Origin: DASQQQ01 sp036390995
Lineage (GTDB): Bacteria > Actinomycetota > UBA4738 > HRBIN12
Length of the DNA: 25,074 nt
NCBI GenBank assembly: GCA_036390995.1
Contig: DASWAT010000119.1
Coordinates: 1 to 25,074 of the forward strand
Reading direction: 5' to 3'
The position numbers were made by a program, and so were the translations under genes. The notes under the pieces were generated by a model. It did not search any database, was not told the origin of the DNA, and saw only the letters and a program-made list of their open reading frames with translations. Within the stretch, counting starts at the first letter, position 1. Every line of letters begins with the position of its first letter. This document shows, piece by piece, positions 15,810 to 23,929 of the stretch.

Positions 15810-18566
15810 GTGGCGACGAAAGAGGGGGACGTGGAGGTCATCCGGCAGGGGTTGACCTTCAAGCGGTACTTCACGAAGGACGGCGTGCATCCGTTCGACG
15901 ACGTCGGATGGGAGGTTCGCGACGCCGTCATCCCGAACTTCAAGGAGGGCGGCAACGCCTTCGAGCAGCGCGAGGTGGAGTTCCCGAAGAGCTGGTCCCA
16001 GAACGCGACGAACATCGTGGCGCAGAAGTACTTCCGCGGCCCCCTCGGAACGCCACAGCGTGAGTCCAGCGTCCGCCAGCTGATCGGCCGGGTCGTCGAC
16101 ACCATCCGCGGGTGGGGCAACAGGGACGGCTACTTCGCCACCGAGAAGGACGCGGACGTCTTCGCCGAGGAGCTCACCCACCTCATGGTCACGCAGAAGG
16201 CCGCGTTCAACTCGCCCGTGTGGTTCAACGTCGGTGTGCCGGACACGCCGCAGCAGTGCTCTGCGTGCTTCATCCTTGCGGTCGATGACACGATGACCTC
16301 GATCCTCAACTGGTACGTGGAGGAGGGGACCATCTTCAAGGGCGGATCGGGCTCGGGGATCAACCTGTCGAAGATCCGGTCCTCGAAGGAGCCCCTGGGT
16401 GGGGGCGGGACGGCCTCGGGCCCCGTCAGCTTCATGCGGGGCGCCGACGCCAGCGCCGGCACCATCAAGTCGGGCGGCAAGACACGCCGCGCCGCGAAGA
16501 TGGTCGTGCTGAACGTCGACCACCCCGACGTGCGCGGGTTCATCTGGTGCAAGGCGGTCGAGGAGAAGAAGGCCCGCGCCCTGCGCGACGCCGGGTTCGA
16601 CATGGACCTGGACGGCAGGGACAGCTACTCGATCCAGTACCAGAACGCCAACAACTCGGTCCGCGTGACCGACGAGTTCATGCAGGCGTACCTCGACGAC
16701 CGGGACTGGAAGCTGAAGGCCGTCACCACCGGCGAGACGCTCGAGACCGTCCGGGCCCGCGAGCTGATGCGCGAGATCGCGCAGGCCGCGTGGGAGTGCG
16801 CCGACCCTGGCATGCAGTACGACACCACCATCAACGAGTGGCACACGTGCCCCGCGTCGGGTCGGATCAACGCGTCGAACCCGTGCAGCGAGTACATGCA
16901 CCTGGACAACTCGGCGTGCAACCTGGCCTCGTTGAACCTCATGAAGTTCCTCGACGCCGAGGGCAGCTTCGACGTGGCCGCCTTCAAGCACGCGGTCGAG
17001 GTCGTGTTCACCGCGCAGGAGATCATCGTGGGCAACTCCGACTACCCGACCGAGTCGATCGGCCGCAACGCGAAGGCGTTCCGGCAGCTCGGCCTGGGGT
17101 ACGCGAACCTCGGCGCGCTGCTGATGGCTCGCGGGCTGCCCTACGACTCCGACGGCGGGCGGGCCTGGGCCGGCGCCATCACGGCGCTCATGACCGGATG
17201 GGCCTACCGGACCAGCGCGCGGATCGCCGAGGTCACCGGGCCGTTCGCCGGCTTCGCACCGAACCGCGACGCCATGCTCCGCGTCGTGCGCAAGCATCGC
17301 GCGGCGGCCGACCAGATCGACGGCGAGCTGGTGCCCGAGGCGCTGCTGTCCGCGGCGAAGCAGGGCTGGGACGAGGCGGTGAGCCTCGGCGAGCAGCACG
17401 GCTACCGCAACGCCCAGGCCTCCGTGCTGGCGCCCACCGGCACCATCGGCCTCATGATGGACTGCGACACCACCGGCATCGAGCCCGACCTGGCGCTGGT
17501 GAAGAACAAGAAGCTCGTCGGCGGCGGCACGATGCAGATCGTGAACCAGACGGTGCCGCGGGCGCTCGGACGTCTGGGACTCGGGCCGGCCGAGGTCGAC
17601 GACATCGTGGCCTACATCAGCGAGCACAACTCGGTGGTGGACGCCCCGCACTTGAAAGAGGAGCACTACCCGGTGTTCGACACCTCCATGGGCGACCGGG
17701 CCATCCACTACATGGGGCACGTGCGGATGATGGGCGCGGTGCAGCCGTTCATCTCGGGTGCGATCTCGAAGACCGTGAACATGCCGGAGGAGGCTACGGT
17801 CGAGGAGGTCGAGCAGCTGCTCGTGGAGAGCTGGAGGCTCGGCCTGAAGGCCGTCGCGATCTACCGCGACAACTGCAAAGTGGCGCAGCCGCTGTCGGCC
17901 GACAAGAAGGGGAGGGCCGTCGAGCCGGCCGAGCTGGCCACGCCGGTCCGCAAGCGTCTGCCGCAGACCCGCCCCTCGATCACCACGAAGTTCGAGGTCG
18001 GCGATGCCGAGGGCTACATCACGTCCAGCTCGTACCCGGACGACGGGATCGGCGAGATCTTCCTGAAGACGTCGAAGCAGGGATCGACGCTCTCGGGGAT
18101 CACCGATGCTTTCTCCATCGCGATCTCGATCGGCCTGCAGTACGGGGTCCCGCTCGAGACGTACGTGCAGAAGTTCATCAACATGAAGTTCGAGCCGTCG
18201 GGTATGACGAACGACCCCGACATCCGGTTCGCCACGTCGATCGTGGACTACGTGTTCCGGCGCCTGGCCCTCGACCACCTCTCGCAGGAGAAGCGGGAGG
18301 AGCTCGGGATCTGGTCCATCGCCCAGCGCAAGGAGTCCGCGGCGACCGAGGCGGCGGAGAAGCTGAACGGCGGGTCTGCTTCGGCGTCCGAGGTGCCCGC
18401 GCCGAGCGCGGAGGCCGCACCCGCGCCGCAGCCGGTCGAGCTCGGATCGAGGCCGGAGACGCGGGCTGCCGACGCGCCGCTGTGCTACCAGTGCGGCTCG
18501 AAGATGCAGCCGTCCGGCTCGTGCTACGTGTGCCCGAGTTGCGGCTCGACCAGCGGCTGCTCGTAA
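15810..18566 (+). CDS. nrdJ: Vitamin B12-dependent (class II) ribonucleotide reductase
   Basis: Adenosylcobalamin-dependent reductase that makes dNTPs with or without oxygen. Length is 918 aa. Landmarks are AFNSPVWFNVG near residue 131, the reductive cysteine around C150 (QQCSACFIL), GGSGSGINLSKIR near 180, the active-site NPCSE at 357-361, and the LAPTGTIGLMMDCDTTGIEPD loop near 540. The C-terminal zinc-ribbon-like tail has four CxxC-type cysteines and ends GSTSGCS; the last cysteines act in redox transfer. The start is GTG 15810, preceded by a purine-rich ribosome binding site that lies in a small hairpin. Expression is probably controlled by NrdR through the two boxes upstream. No B12 riboswitch was seen. 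Confidence 0.97.
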   Translation: MATKEGDVEVIRQGLTFKRYFTKDGVHPFDDVGWEVRDAVIPNFKEGGNAFEQREVEFPKSWSQNATNIVAQKYFRGPLGTPQRESSVRQLIGRVVDTIRGWGNRDGYFATEKDADVFAEELTHLMVTQKAAFNSPVWFNVGVPDTPQQCSACFILAVDDTMTSILNWYVEEGTIFKGGSGSGINLSKIRSSKEPLGGGGTASGPVSFMRGADASAGTIKSGGKTRRAAKMVVLNVDHPDVRGFIWCKAVEEKKARALRDAGFDMDLDGRDSYSIQYQNANNSVRVTDEFMQAYLDDRDWKLKAVTTGETLETVRARELMREIAQAAWECADPGMQYDTTINEWHTCPASGRINASNPCSEYMHLDNSACNLASLNLMKFLDAEGSFDVAAFKHAVEVVFTAQEIIVGNSDYPTESIGRNAKAFRQLGLGYANLGALLMARGLPYDSDGGRAWAGAITALMTGWAYRTSARIAEVTGPFAGFAPNRDAMLRVVRKHRAAADQIDGELVPEALLSAAKQGWDEAVSLGEQHGYRNAQASVLAPTGTIGLMMDCDTTGIEPDLALVKNKKLVGGGTMQIVNQTVPRALGRLGLGPAEVDDIVAYISEHNSVVDAPHLKEEHYPVFDTSMGDRAIHYMGHVRMMGAVQPFISGAISKTVNMPEEATVEEVEQLLVESWRLGLKAVAIYRDNCKVAQPLSADKKGRAVEPAELATPVRKRLPQTRPSITTKFEVGDAEGYITSSSYPDDGIGEIFLKTSKQGSTLSGITDAFSIAISIGLQYGVPLETYVQKFINMKFEPSGMTNDPDIRFATSIVDYVFRRLALDHLSQEKREELGIWSIAQRKESAATEAAEKLNGGSASASEVPAPSAEAAPAPQPVELGSRPETRAADAPLCYQCGSKMQPSGSCYVCPSCGSTSGCS

Positions 18567-18588
18567 ACGCTCGGGCGGAAGGTGGCAA

Positions 18589-18615
18589 GGGCCGGGAGCA
18601 GCTCGCTCCCGGCCC
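18589..18615 (+). terminator. Strong hairpin after nrdJ
   Basis: GGGCCGGGAGC (18589-18599) pairs perfectly over 11 bp with GCTCCCGGCCC (18605-18615) around the loop AGCTC. It lies 22 bp after the nrdJ stop and 28 bp before dut. There is no U-tract, so termination by the hairpin alone is uncertain, but tail-less hairpins are common behind actinobacterial genes. Confidence 0.6.
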
Positions 18616-18643
18616 GCCGCCGTTCTGCCAGACTCCTGCTCCG

Positions 18644-19078
18644 ATGGACCTCCCGTTCAAGCGGCTGGATACGGAGGCGGAGCTTCCGCGGCCCGCGCAT
18701 CCGGGCGACGCCGGGCTCGATCTGCGCTCGGCGATCGATCTCGAGGTGGGACCGGGGGAACGGGCGCTCGTGCCCACCGGCCTGGCCGTGGCGATCCCCG
18801 AGGGACACGCCGGGCTGGTGCTGCCGCGCTCGGGCCTGGCCTCCAAGCACGGGCTCACGATGGCGAACGCTCCCGGGCTGATCGATGCCGGGTACAGGGG
18901 CGAGGTGATCTGCGCGGTGGTGAACCTCGACCGAAAGCAGGCCGTGAGGATCGTCCGCGGGGACCGCATCGCGCAGCTCGTGATCGTGGCGGTGCCGGCG
19001 GTGAGGCCAGGGTGGGTCGAGGAGCTGCCGCCGTCGTGGCGGGGCGAGGACGGGTTCGGCTCGACCGGGGCGCGCTAG
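18644..19078 (+). CDS. dut: dUTP diphosphatase
   Basis: Trimeric dUTPase of 144 aa that keeps dUTP low and provides dUMP for thymidylate synthesis. The conserved motifs are visible in order: GDAGLDL (motif 1, near residues 21-27), PRSGLASKHG (motif 2), GLIDAGYRGEV (motif 3), GDRIAQLVI (motif 4) and the C-terminal RGEDGFGSTG (motif 5). The ATG at 18644 follows the nrdJ hairpin, so it may have its own promoter. It is convergent with the SpoIID gene, and both stop codons lie in the same palindrome CTAG at 19075-19078. Confidence 0.96.
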   Translation: MDLPFKRLDTEAELPRPAHPGDAGLDLRSAIDLEVGPGERALVPTGLAVAIPEGHAGLVLPRSGLASKHGLTMANAPGLIDAGYRGEVICAVVNLDRKQAVRIVRGDRIAQLVIVAVPAVRPGWVEELPPSWRGEDGFGSTGAR

Positions 19079-20804
19079 GCGGGAGACCGCGAGCAGGAGC
19101 CGTCGGTGGCGCAGGTGACGGTCCCGCCTTCGAACGTCGCCGAGGTCGAGCCGTCGGGCTCGGCCACGACGCCCGAGGCGGGAAAGCCGAGCTTGCCCAT
19201 CACGCCCTTGTGCGCGAGGAAGACGTCGAGCACCGGTCCGTAGAGCGGCCACGCACCGGTCGAGGCCTTGAAGTACATCCGCCCGGTCTCGAACACCACG
19301 CGGTCGCACTCGTCCGTGTCGCAGCCCGGCACGGTCGTGAGCCGCACGATCGCCGAGCGTGGCAGGCCGAGCGGCCCCCCGGCTTGCCCGGCCGTGACGT
19401 ACGCCTGCTGCACCGGCCCGTACAGCCAGACCGTGAGGTTCCGCTGGGCGTTCACGTAGATCGCACCCTGGGCGAAGCGCTGCCGGGCGCCCCCGTCGAG
19501 CTTCACCCGTCGTCCCGTCGGCAGGCCCGGCGCGCACATCAGGTCGTCGTACGTGGTTCGGATCGTGCCCCGCACCAACCGGTCGCTGTTGATCCACACG
19601 CGGTCGTCGCGCAGGCCGAGCCCGGTGCGGAGCTCCGCGCCGGTGATCGTCGCGGTGTCCGTGGACCCGGCCACCACGATGGCTTCGATGCGTCCGGACA
19701 CGCCGCGGGCGGTCTGCCCGAACTTCGTCACGGTACCGATGTCTCCTGTCCACGGCCGGAGCTTCGCGGTGACGGCCTCGGCCGAGAGCGCCCCGACCAC
19801 CCACGTGCGGTACGGGTTCGCGCTCGTGTAGTCGCCGGGGTCGCACACGCCGCGCAGGTAGGGGAGCGGGGTTCCGCCCCATACGTTCTCGTTGTTCTCC
19901 GTGTAGCCGCCGCTCGACGCCGAGTAGAAGGCCGAGATGGGCTGTGTGCCGGAGAGGATGACCTCGCCCTTCGTGGCGTCTACGGCGGCGACCCACCGGT
20001 CGCCGCCGGTCCCGGCCTCTTTGTCGTACCCGACGTAGACCTGGTCCCGGGGATCGCCGTAAAGGGCGCAGTCGCAGCCGGCCCGATGCTGGCCGGCCCG
20101 GGCCACCATGTTGAAGGCGTAGCTCCGGGCGGCGTCGGCCTGGGCCTCGAGGGCCTCCGCGGGCCAGCTGCTCGGGACCTCTCCGAGGCCGTACAGGTAG
20201 GCCTGGGGCGCCAGGATCGCCACGGCGCGAACCTTCGGCGCGCACCCCTCGCACGGCGCGTACAGCGCGAGCTGGAGGTAGCCGCGAGCGTACGTGTGCC
20301 CGGCCTCGGCGAGATCGACCCTCGAGCCGAGGGGTTTGTACCGGACGGCGACCTTCGAGCTGACCGAGCCGGCGGCGCCGGCGAACTGGGCCCCGGTCGC
20401 GTCGAGGATCAGGAACGAGGAGGACGAGGCCTGGACGGTCCAGCTCTGGCCGTCGGGGATGGTCGCGAGGAGCGGCCCTGCCGGCCCACCCTCGTGGAGC
20501 TCGACGGGGCCGCCCTGCGCCCGCAGCGTGACCTGGCCGGCGCCCTGGAGCAGCCCGATGCGGAGCGTCTTGGGCCCGTCGACCGGCGCGACCGTGGTGC
20601 CCGAGTAGTAGTGGGTGAGGATGTCCTGGTGCGTCCAGCCGGCCTTCGCCACCCGTACGTGCCCCACTGCGACATGCCCAGCCCGTGCCCGTACCCGCCG
20701 CCGTAGAACGTGAACGAGGTGCCCGCGTGGCCGGGGACCGCCGGGAACAGGGCCAGGGCGATGCCGGCCAGGAGCGTGACTGCAGCGCTGATGGTCTTCT
20801 TCAT
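19075..20804 (-). pseudogene. SpoIID/LytB-domain protein with LGFP repeats, frameshifted
   Basis: A secreted cell-wall protein read from ATG 20802-20804. It starts MKKTISAAV with a clear signal peptide ending GHA. The motif GGGYGHGLGMSQWGTYG follows. The frame then shifts, and the rest continues in another frame from AKAGWTHQDILTHYYSGT to the stop at 19075. Restoring one base at about 20651/20652 (to read GGGATGGCG on the minus strand) gives one 576-aa protein. The SpoIID domain is otherwise complete (YLYGLGEVPSSWPAEALEAQ; SASSGGYTENNENVWGG). LGFP-type repeats at the C-terminus (GGPLGLPRS, GKLGFPASG) suggest wall binding. It is either a recent mutation or a sequence error. The identity of the family is firm. 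Confidence 0.85.
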
Positions 20805-20925
20805 GGGGGCCGCGACGTCGTTCGTTGCTCCAGCACCATCGACCGGGCGCCACCGGGCCTTGAGGCGTAGGCCGTTCACCTCCAGGGACCATCGAGCGGC
20901 CGACGCGAGGGCTACGCTTGAGCGC

Positions 20926-21443
20926 ATGCCGTTGACGCCGACGATCTGGCTCGAGCGCGGGGGCGACTTCGCCGCGATCGAGGCGGTGCTCGACGCCGCG
21001 TCCGATGGGACCGACGGATCACGGATCGTCCGGGAGGTCCGGGCCTCGGACGCGTACCTCCCCGCGCTGTCGCTGGTGGCCGAGGAGGGCGAGGACGTGG
21101 TCGGTCACGTGCTCTTCTCGCGCGGATGGCTCGTGAGCGAGGATCACCGACGCCCGATCCTGTGCCTCGGGCCGGTCGCGGTTCGCCCGGACCGGCAGCG
21201 GCGAGGGATCGGTATCGCCCTGAACGAGCGAGGGCTCGAGGAGGCGCGCCGCGGGCGGGAGCCGCTCGTGGTGGTGCTGGGTCACGCCGAGTACTATCCG
21301 CGGTTCGGCTTCGAGCGGGCGTCGGCACACGGGATCGCTCGTCCTTCCCGGGCGTTCCGGACGAGGTGTTCATGGTGCTCCACCTGGCGGACGACGCGCG
21401 GTCGTGGAGCGGCGAGGCACGGTACCCAGCGGCCTTCGGTTGA
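20926..21443 (+). pseudogene. GNAT N-acetyltransferase (YhbS-like), frameshifted
   Basis: A GCN5-related acetyltransferase starting at ATG 20926. The acetyl-CoA loop is LGPVAVRPDRQRRGIGIAL near residues 81-99, and the typical GHAEYYPRFGFERASAHGI segment follows. After about base 21346 the family C-terminus (FPGVPDEVFMVLHLAD and RYPAAFG) continues in a different frame. One missing base in CCTTCCC (21343-21349) restores a 172-aa protein ending at 21443. Without the correction the frame runs on to 21465 with unrelated residues. The substrate is unknown. It is divergent from the SpoIID gene with 121 bp between starts. Confidence 0.8.
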
Positions 21444-21492
21444 AGGAAGAGCGCCCGGCTCCTAGACTCGGGGGTGCCCATCGAGGGCGCGT

Positions 21493-21568
<76 letters not shown>

Positions 21569-21676
21569 CATCGTTGCAGGTCAGAGGTCCGGAGCCTTAG
21601 GCGTGCGGCCCGTCAGCGGTCTCGATGGGCGCAGAATGGGCACGTGGCGGGGCCGGGACTTCCTGGGAATGGCCCG

Positions 21677-21882
21677 CTAGAGCCGAGGGAGCCCGCGCAG
21701 CATCGCGCCGAGGTCCGCCAGCGTGTCGGAGGCCGAGGGCCCTCACGGGCCGGGACCCCTCCGCGGCCCGCCTCCCGCAGCATCCCCACGAGCACCGCTC
21801 GCAGGCGGGGGTCCTCCTCGGCGTCGATCAGGAGTTCGGCGAAAGTGCGCGTGTTCGGGTTGGCCCAGTAGTCACCGATCAC
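21677..21882 (-). pseudogene. Short unknown gene, probably frameshifted
   Basis: From GTG 21880-21882 the frame reads IGDYWANPNTRTFAELL then IDAEEDPRLRAVLVGMLREA, which looks like real protein. It then drifts into Pro/Arg-rich noise. Adding one base in the GGGCCC run at about 21742 continues it as PSASDTLADLGAMLRGLPRL with a stop at 21677, giving 68 aa. The start overlaps the stop of the next upstream frame (GTGA), as in a coupled pair. The family is not recognised. Confidence 0.4.
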
Positions 21883-22073
21883 GCCGGACGGTCGTAGTCG
21901 GCAGGGTCGAGGACGCGGAGCGGTTCAGCCCTGGGCGCTGGGACGAGGGCGTCCAGCTCCGCGCGCAGGACGTAACGGGATAGAGCTCCGCTGCCCAGCG
22001 CCTTTTGGCTTAGTCCGGACGATGCTCGATCCGTAGGCCAACGGAGGTAGAGCACATCACCCGTCACCCCCAC
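21879..22073 (-). CDS. Short hypothetical protein (64 aa)
   Basis: A minus-strand frame with a possible GTG start at 22071-22073. It encodes a segment with DVLYLRWPTD and a C-terminal LRAELDALVPAPRAEPLRVL. Its stop overlaps the GTG of the following frame. The frame is open further upstream into the RTX fragment, but those residues are not meaningful. No function can be given; it could equally be part of a larger broken gene. Confidence 0.35.
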   Translation of the reverse strand: MGVTGDVLYLRWPTDRASSGLSQKALGSGALSRYVLRAELDALVPAPRAEPLRVLDPADYDRPA

Positions 22074-22114
22074 ACTGGACCCACCAGACGGGCTACGGGA
22101 GGGAGTGATAGGGG

Positions 22115-22162
22115 ATGAGGCGACGGATCGGATCGGTGTTCGTCGCTGCGGCGGTCCTAGCC
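22115..22162 (+). pseudogene. Orphan signal-peptide start
   Basis: ATG 22115 reads MRRRIGSVFVAAAVLA, a textbook n- and h-region of a signal peptide. After this the plus frame becomes Arg-rich noise and stops within 16 codons. The expected mature protein may be the RTX fragment that lies next to it in the opposite orientation. Confidence 0.4.
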
Positions 22163-22332
22163 ATGCGGCGAGGCCGCCGTAGATCACGTCCGGTCCCTTG
22201 CCGCCGTTGATGCGGTCGTCGCCGCCCCGCCCATAGATGATCTGTGGACCGTTCATGCCGGTGATGACGTCGGCCTTGCTCGTGCCCGTGACGACGGTGG
22301 GCGACTCGGCCCGAGCCGCCGGTCCGCCGCAG
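22146..22332. repeat. 12-bp inverted repeat flanking the RTX fragment
   Basis: CTGCGGCGGTCC at 22146-22157 and GGTCCGCCGCAG at 22321-22332 are inverted copies with one central mismatch (T/A). They bracket the RTX fragment. In GC-rich DNA a 12-mer can repeat by chance, so meaning is uncertain. Confidence 0.5.
22164..22330 (-). pseudogene. RTX / haemolysin-type calcium-binding repeat fragment
   Basis: On the minus strand a frame reads GGPAARAESPTVVTGTSKAD, then VITGMNGPQIIYGRGGDDR, then INGGKGPDVIYGGLA. The GG-x-DD-x-I-x-GG-x-G-x-D-x-IYGG pattern is the calcium-binding RTX nonapeptide repeat of secreted proteins. The frame has no start codon upstream (a stop lies about 60 nt before) and loses meaning after GGLA. 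ARA-ES looks like the end of a signal peptide. It is a fragment, not a working gene as it stands. Confidence 0.6.
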
Positions 22333-22375
22333 GTGCATCGCCCGTTACCCCTCGTGGAGCCAGAAGGAGAGTGGA

Positions 22376-22618
22376 ATGCTTAGTAGGTTTGCCGCAAACA
22401 TCCGTGCTGGTTTCTCCTTGATCACCCGCCTGACCGCCGGGAAGGTCGCGGTCGGGACGATCGTCGCCGCCTCCCTCGTGACTCCCGAGGGGTGGAGGCT
22501 GCTCGTCACCATCGCGGCCCTCGGTCTGCTGGCCGCCGCCGCCGGTGCCTACCTGGGTATCCACCTCGAGGTGGAGAGGGAGGAGGAGAACACGGATGTC
22601 TACGCTGATCTGTCGTAG
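22376..22618 (+). CDS. Small membrane protein (80 aa)
   Basis: Starts at ATG 22376 behind AGAAGGAGAG (22362-22371). It has an amphipathic N-terminus and two hydrophobic stretches (around residues 24-34 and 42-61: VAVGTIVAASL; LLVTIAALGLLAAAAGAYLG). A charged tail HLEVEREEENTDVYADLS ends the protein. The position directly before a TadE/G-like gene, overlapping it by 23 bp, suggests a partner in the same secretion or pilus-like function. It does not show the Flp-pilin processing motif clearly. Codon use is less GC-biased (AGT, AGG, TTT, CTT near the start) than in the upstream block, which fits transferred DNA. Confidence 0.65.
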   Translation: MLSRFAANIRAGFSLITRLTAGKVAVGTIVAASLVTPEGWRLLVTIAALGLLAAAAGAYLGIHLEVEREEENTDVYADLS

Positions 22619-23714
22619 GCTCCGCAGGGTCCACGACGACGAGGGCGGCGTCGTCCTGCTAGTCGTCGTCTTCGCTCTGTTGGCCGTTGTCGGGATGCTC
22701 GTCCTGGTGTTCGACCTGGGGTCGCTGGTTTCGACGCGCAGGACGGCGGTCAAGGCGGCGGATGCCGCGGCCTTGGCTGCGGCGCAGTCCTGCTTCGATG
22801 GGGACACGGCCGGAGCGCCGGTCGCGGCCCAGCAGGTTGGCCTGGCCAACATGCAGGACTCCGGCGCTAGCCTCTCGGGGATCACCTCCACAGTCATCGC
22901 GCAGGAGGGCTGTGGGACGAGCAGGGACTACGGGTACGTGACCGTCAGGGTCACCACTAACCAGGACCTGTTCTTCGCCCCAATCTTCGGCATCAACTCG
23001 CACGGCATCTCCGCTGAGGCTACGGCGGCGTGGGGCATGGTGATCGGACCGCCCGTGCCGGTCATGGCCTCTATCGGCGGGCCAAACGCCTTCTCGTCGT
23101 GCAGTATCCCCGACCCCAACCCGACTCCGGGTGAGACTTGTTACGTCCTGATGGACAACAACAACAACGGAGGAGGCCAGTTTGGGTACCTGAGTCTGAC
23201 CGATTGGTATCCGATAGGGACCGACCCGCTGACGATGGACTGCAACTCTGCGGGCGGCACCGATCTCATCCGCGATGAGATCGCCGGAATCAGCTTGCCG
23301 AGGTATGTGTACGGTGCCCCGGCTTGGTCGTGCAAGGTGCCCGGCGAGAGCGCCCAGACCTGGCCGACTCTGGCGGGACTGACTCGCTGGTTCCCGTTGA
23401 CCAACCCGGCCGTCACCGAACCATCTGGCAAGTTCTATTACGTCCAGGGGTTCGCGCAGGCCACGATCATCAGCGTCGAGCAGAAGAGCTGGAGCGACGT
23501 CGCCACCGACCCTGGCAACGGCAATGGGAATGGTGGGGGCAACGGCGGCAACGGGGGTTCGCCCCCAATCGACACGACGCAGCAGACCTGCGGTAACGGC
23601 ATCCTGGTCCCGCCGAACGGCAGCTACTCCTGCATTGGACTGACGTGGCACACATCCCTGATGCCCACGCCCGGCGACACGGCGATCGCTGAGGGAGTGC
23701 ACCTCATCAAGTAG
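22596..23714 (+). CDS. TadE/TadG-like pilus-assembly protein
   Basis: A 372-aa protein whose N-terminus matches the Tad (TadE/G-like) family: a short basic start, DDEGG, a transmembrane helix at about residues 19-38, then DLGSLVSTRRTAVKAADAAA, the typical post-helix signature. The rest is an extracytoplasmic region with scattered cysteines. It includes a Gly/Asn linker (about residues 308-326) and a C-terminal domain with two cysteines. The start is ATG 22596 with AGGAGGAG just upstream. No tadA, tadB, tadC or rcpC gene lies in the window. A role in surface or pilus structure is inferred from the N-terminus only. Confidence 0.78.
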   Translation: MSTLICRRLRRVHDDEGGVVLLVVVFALLAVVGMLVLVFDLGSLVSTRRTAVKAADAAALAAAQSCFDGDTAGAPVAAQQVGLANMQDSGASLSGITSTVIAQEGCGTSRDYGYVTVRVTTNQDLFFAPIFGINSHGISAEATAAWGMVIGPPVPVMASIGGPNAFSSCSIPDPNPTPGETCYVLMDNNNNGGGQFGYLSLTDWYPIGTDPLTMDCNSAGGTDLIRDEIAGISLPRYVYGAPAWSCKVPGESAQTWPTLAGLTRWFPLTNPAVTEPSGKFYYVQGFAQATIISVEQKSWSDVATDPGNGNGNGGGNGGNGGSPPIDTTQQTCGNGILVPPNGSYSCIGLTWHTSLMPTPGDTAIAEGVHLIK

Positions 23715-23728
23715 CTAGGCAGGATCTC

Positions 23729-23766
23729 GGGCCGGGGAGCCGGGGGCCTCCCGACCCGGGGTTGTT
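23729..23766 (+). terminator. Possible terminator after the TadE/G-like gene
   Basis: Outer pairing CGGG (23729-23732) with CCCG (23756-23759) and inner pairing GGGAG (23736-23740) with CTCCC (23749-23753), followed by GTTGTT. It lies 15 bp after the stop. The two-part stem and short T-run make it plausible but not certain. Confidence 0.45.
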
Positions 23767-23785
23767 ACCAAGCATGGGGAGAACA

Positions 23786-23871
23786 ATGAAGAGGGTGTTG
23801 CTCTCATGATTGCGGCTGCATTGCTGGCGGCTTGCGGCCAGGCGCCGCAGAACAGCCGTTCGGTCCGATGA
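23786..23871 (+). pseudogene. Tiny lipoprotein remnant
   Basis: ATG 23786, with GGGGAG upstream, reads MKRVLLS and stops. In the next frame MIAAALLAACGQAPQNSRSV follows and ends at 23871. Together they make a lipoprotein signal with the lipobox LAAC. One missing base at about 23804-23805 would join them into a 28-aa peptide. No mature domain follows. It may be the 5' end of a deleted lipoprotein gene, or a real 21-aa lipopeptide starting at 23806. Confidence 0.4.
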
Positions 23872-23929
23872 TTGTTGACCTGAGGACGTGGTGTGCGTGG
23901 GACACCGCGCCGGTCGGGTAGGAGGGGCC

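Larger units (their letters stand above)
21569..22375. other. Decayed stretch after the tRNA
   Basis: About 800 bp with no intact recognisable gene. It holds two short overlapping minus-strand frames (21677-22073), a lone plus-strand signal-peptide-like start (22115-22162) and an RTX-repeat fragment on the minus strand (22164-22330). No copy of the tRNA 3' end, which would mark an attachment site, was found in the window. Confidence 0.6.

Noticed and set aside
15276..18278. 1000-residue open frame antisense to nrdJ
   Set aside because: It is rich in Arg, Val, His and Leu with no domain pattern and is explained by the codon bias of nrdJ.
22154..22162. GTCCTAGCC shared with the first nine bases of the window
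   Set aside because: A single 9-mer match with no similarity on either side is expected by chance.
22146..22332. A demonstrated phase-variable invertible switch
   Set aside because: The inverted repeats are only 12 bp with a mismatch, recombination at them would not restore the frame, and no recombinase gene is near. It is kept only as a hypothesis.
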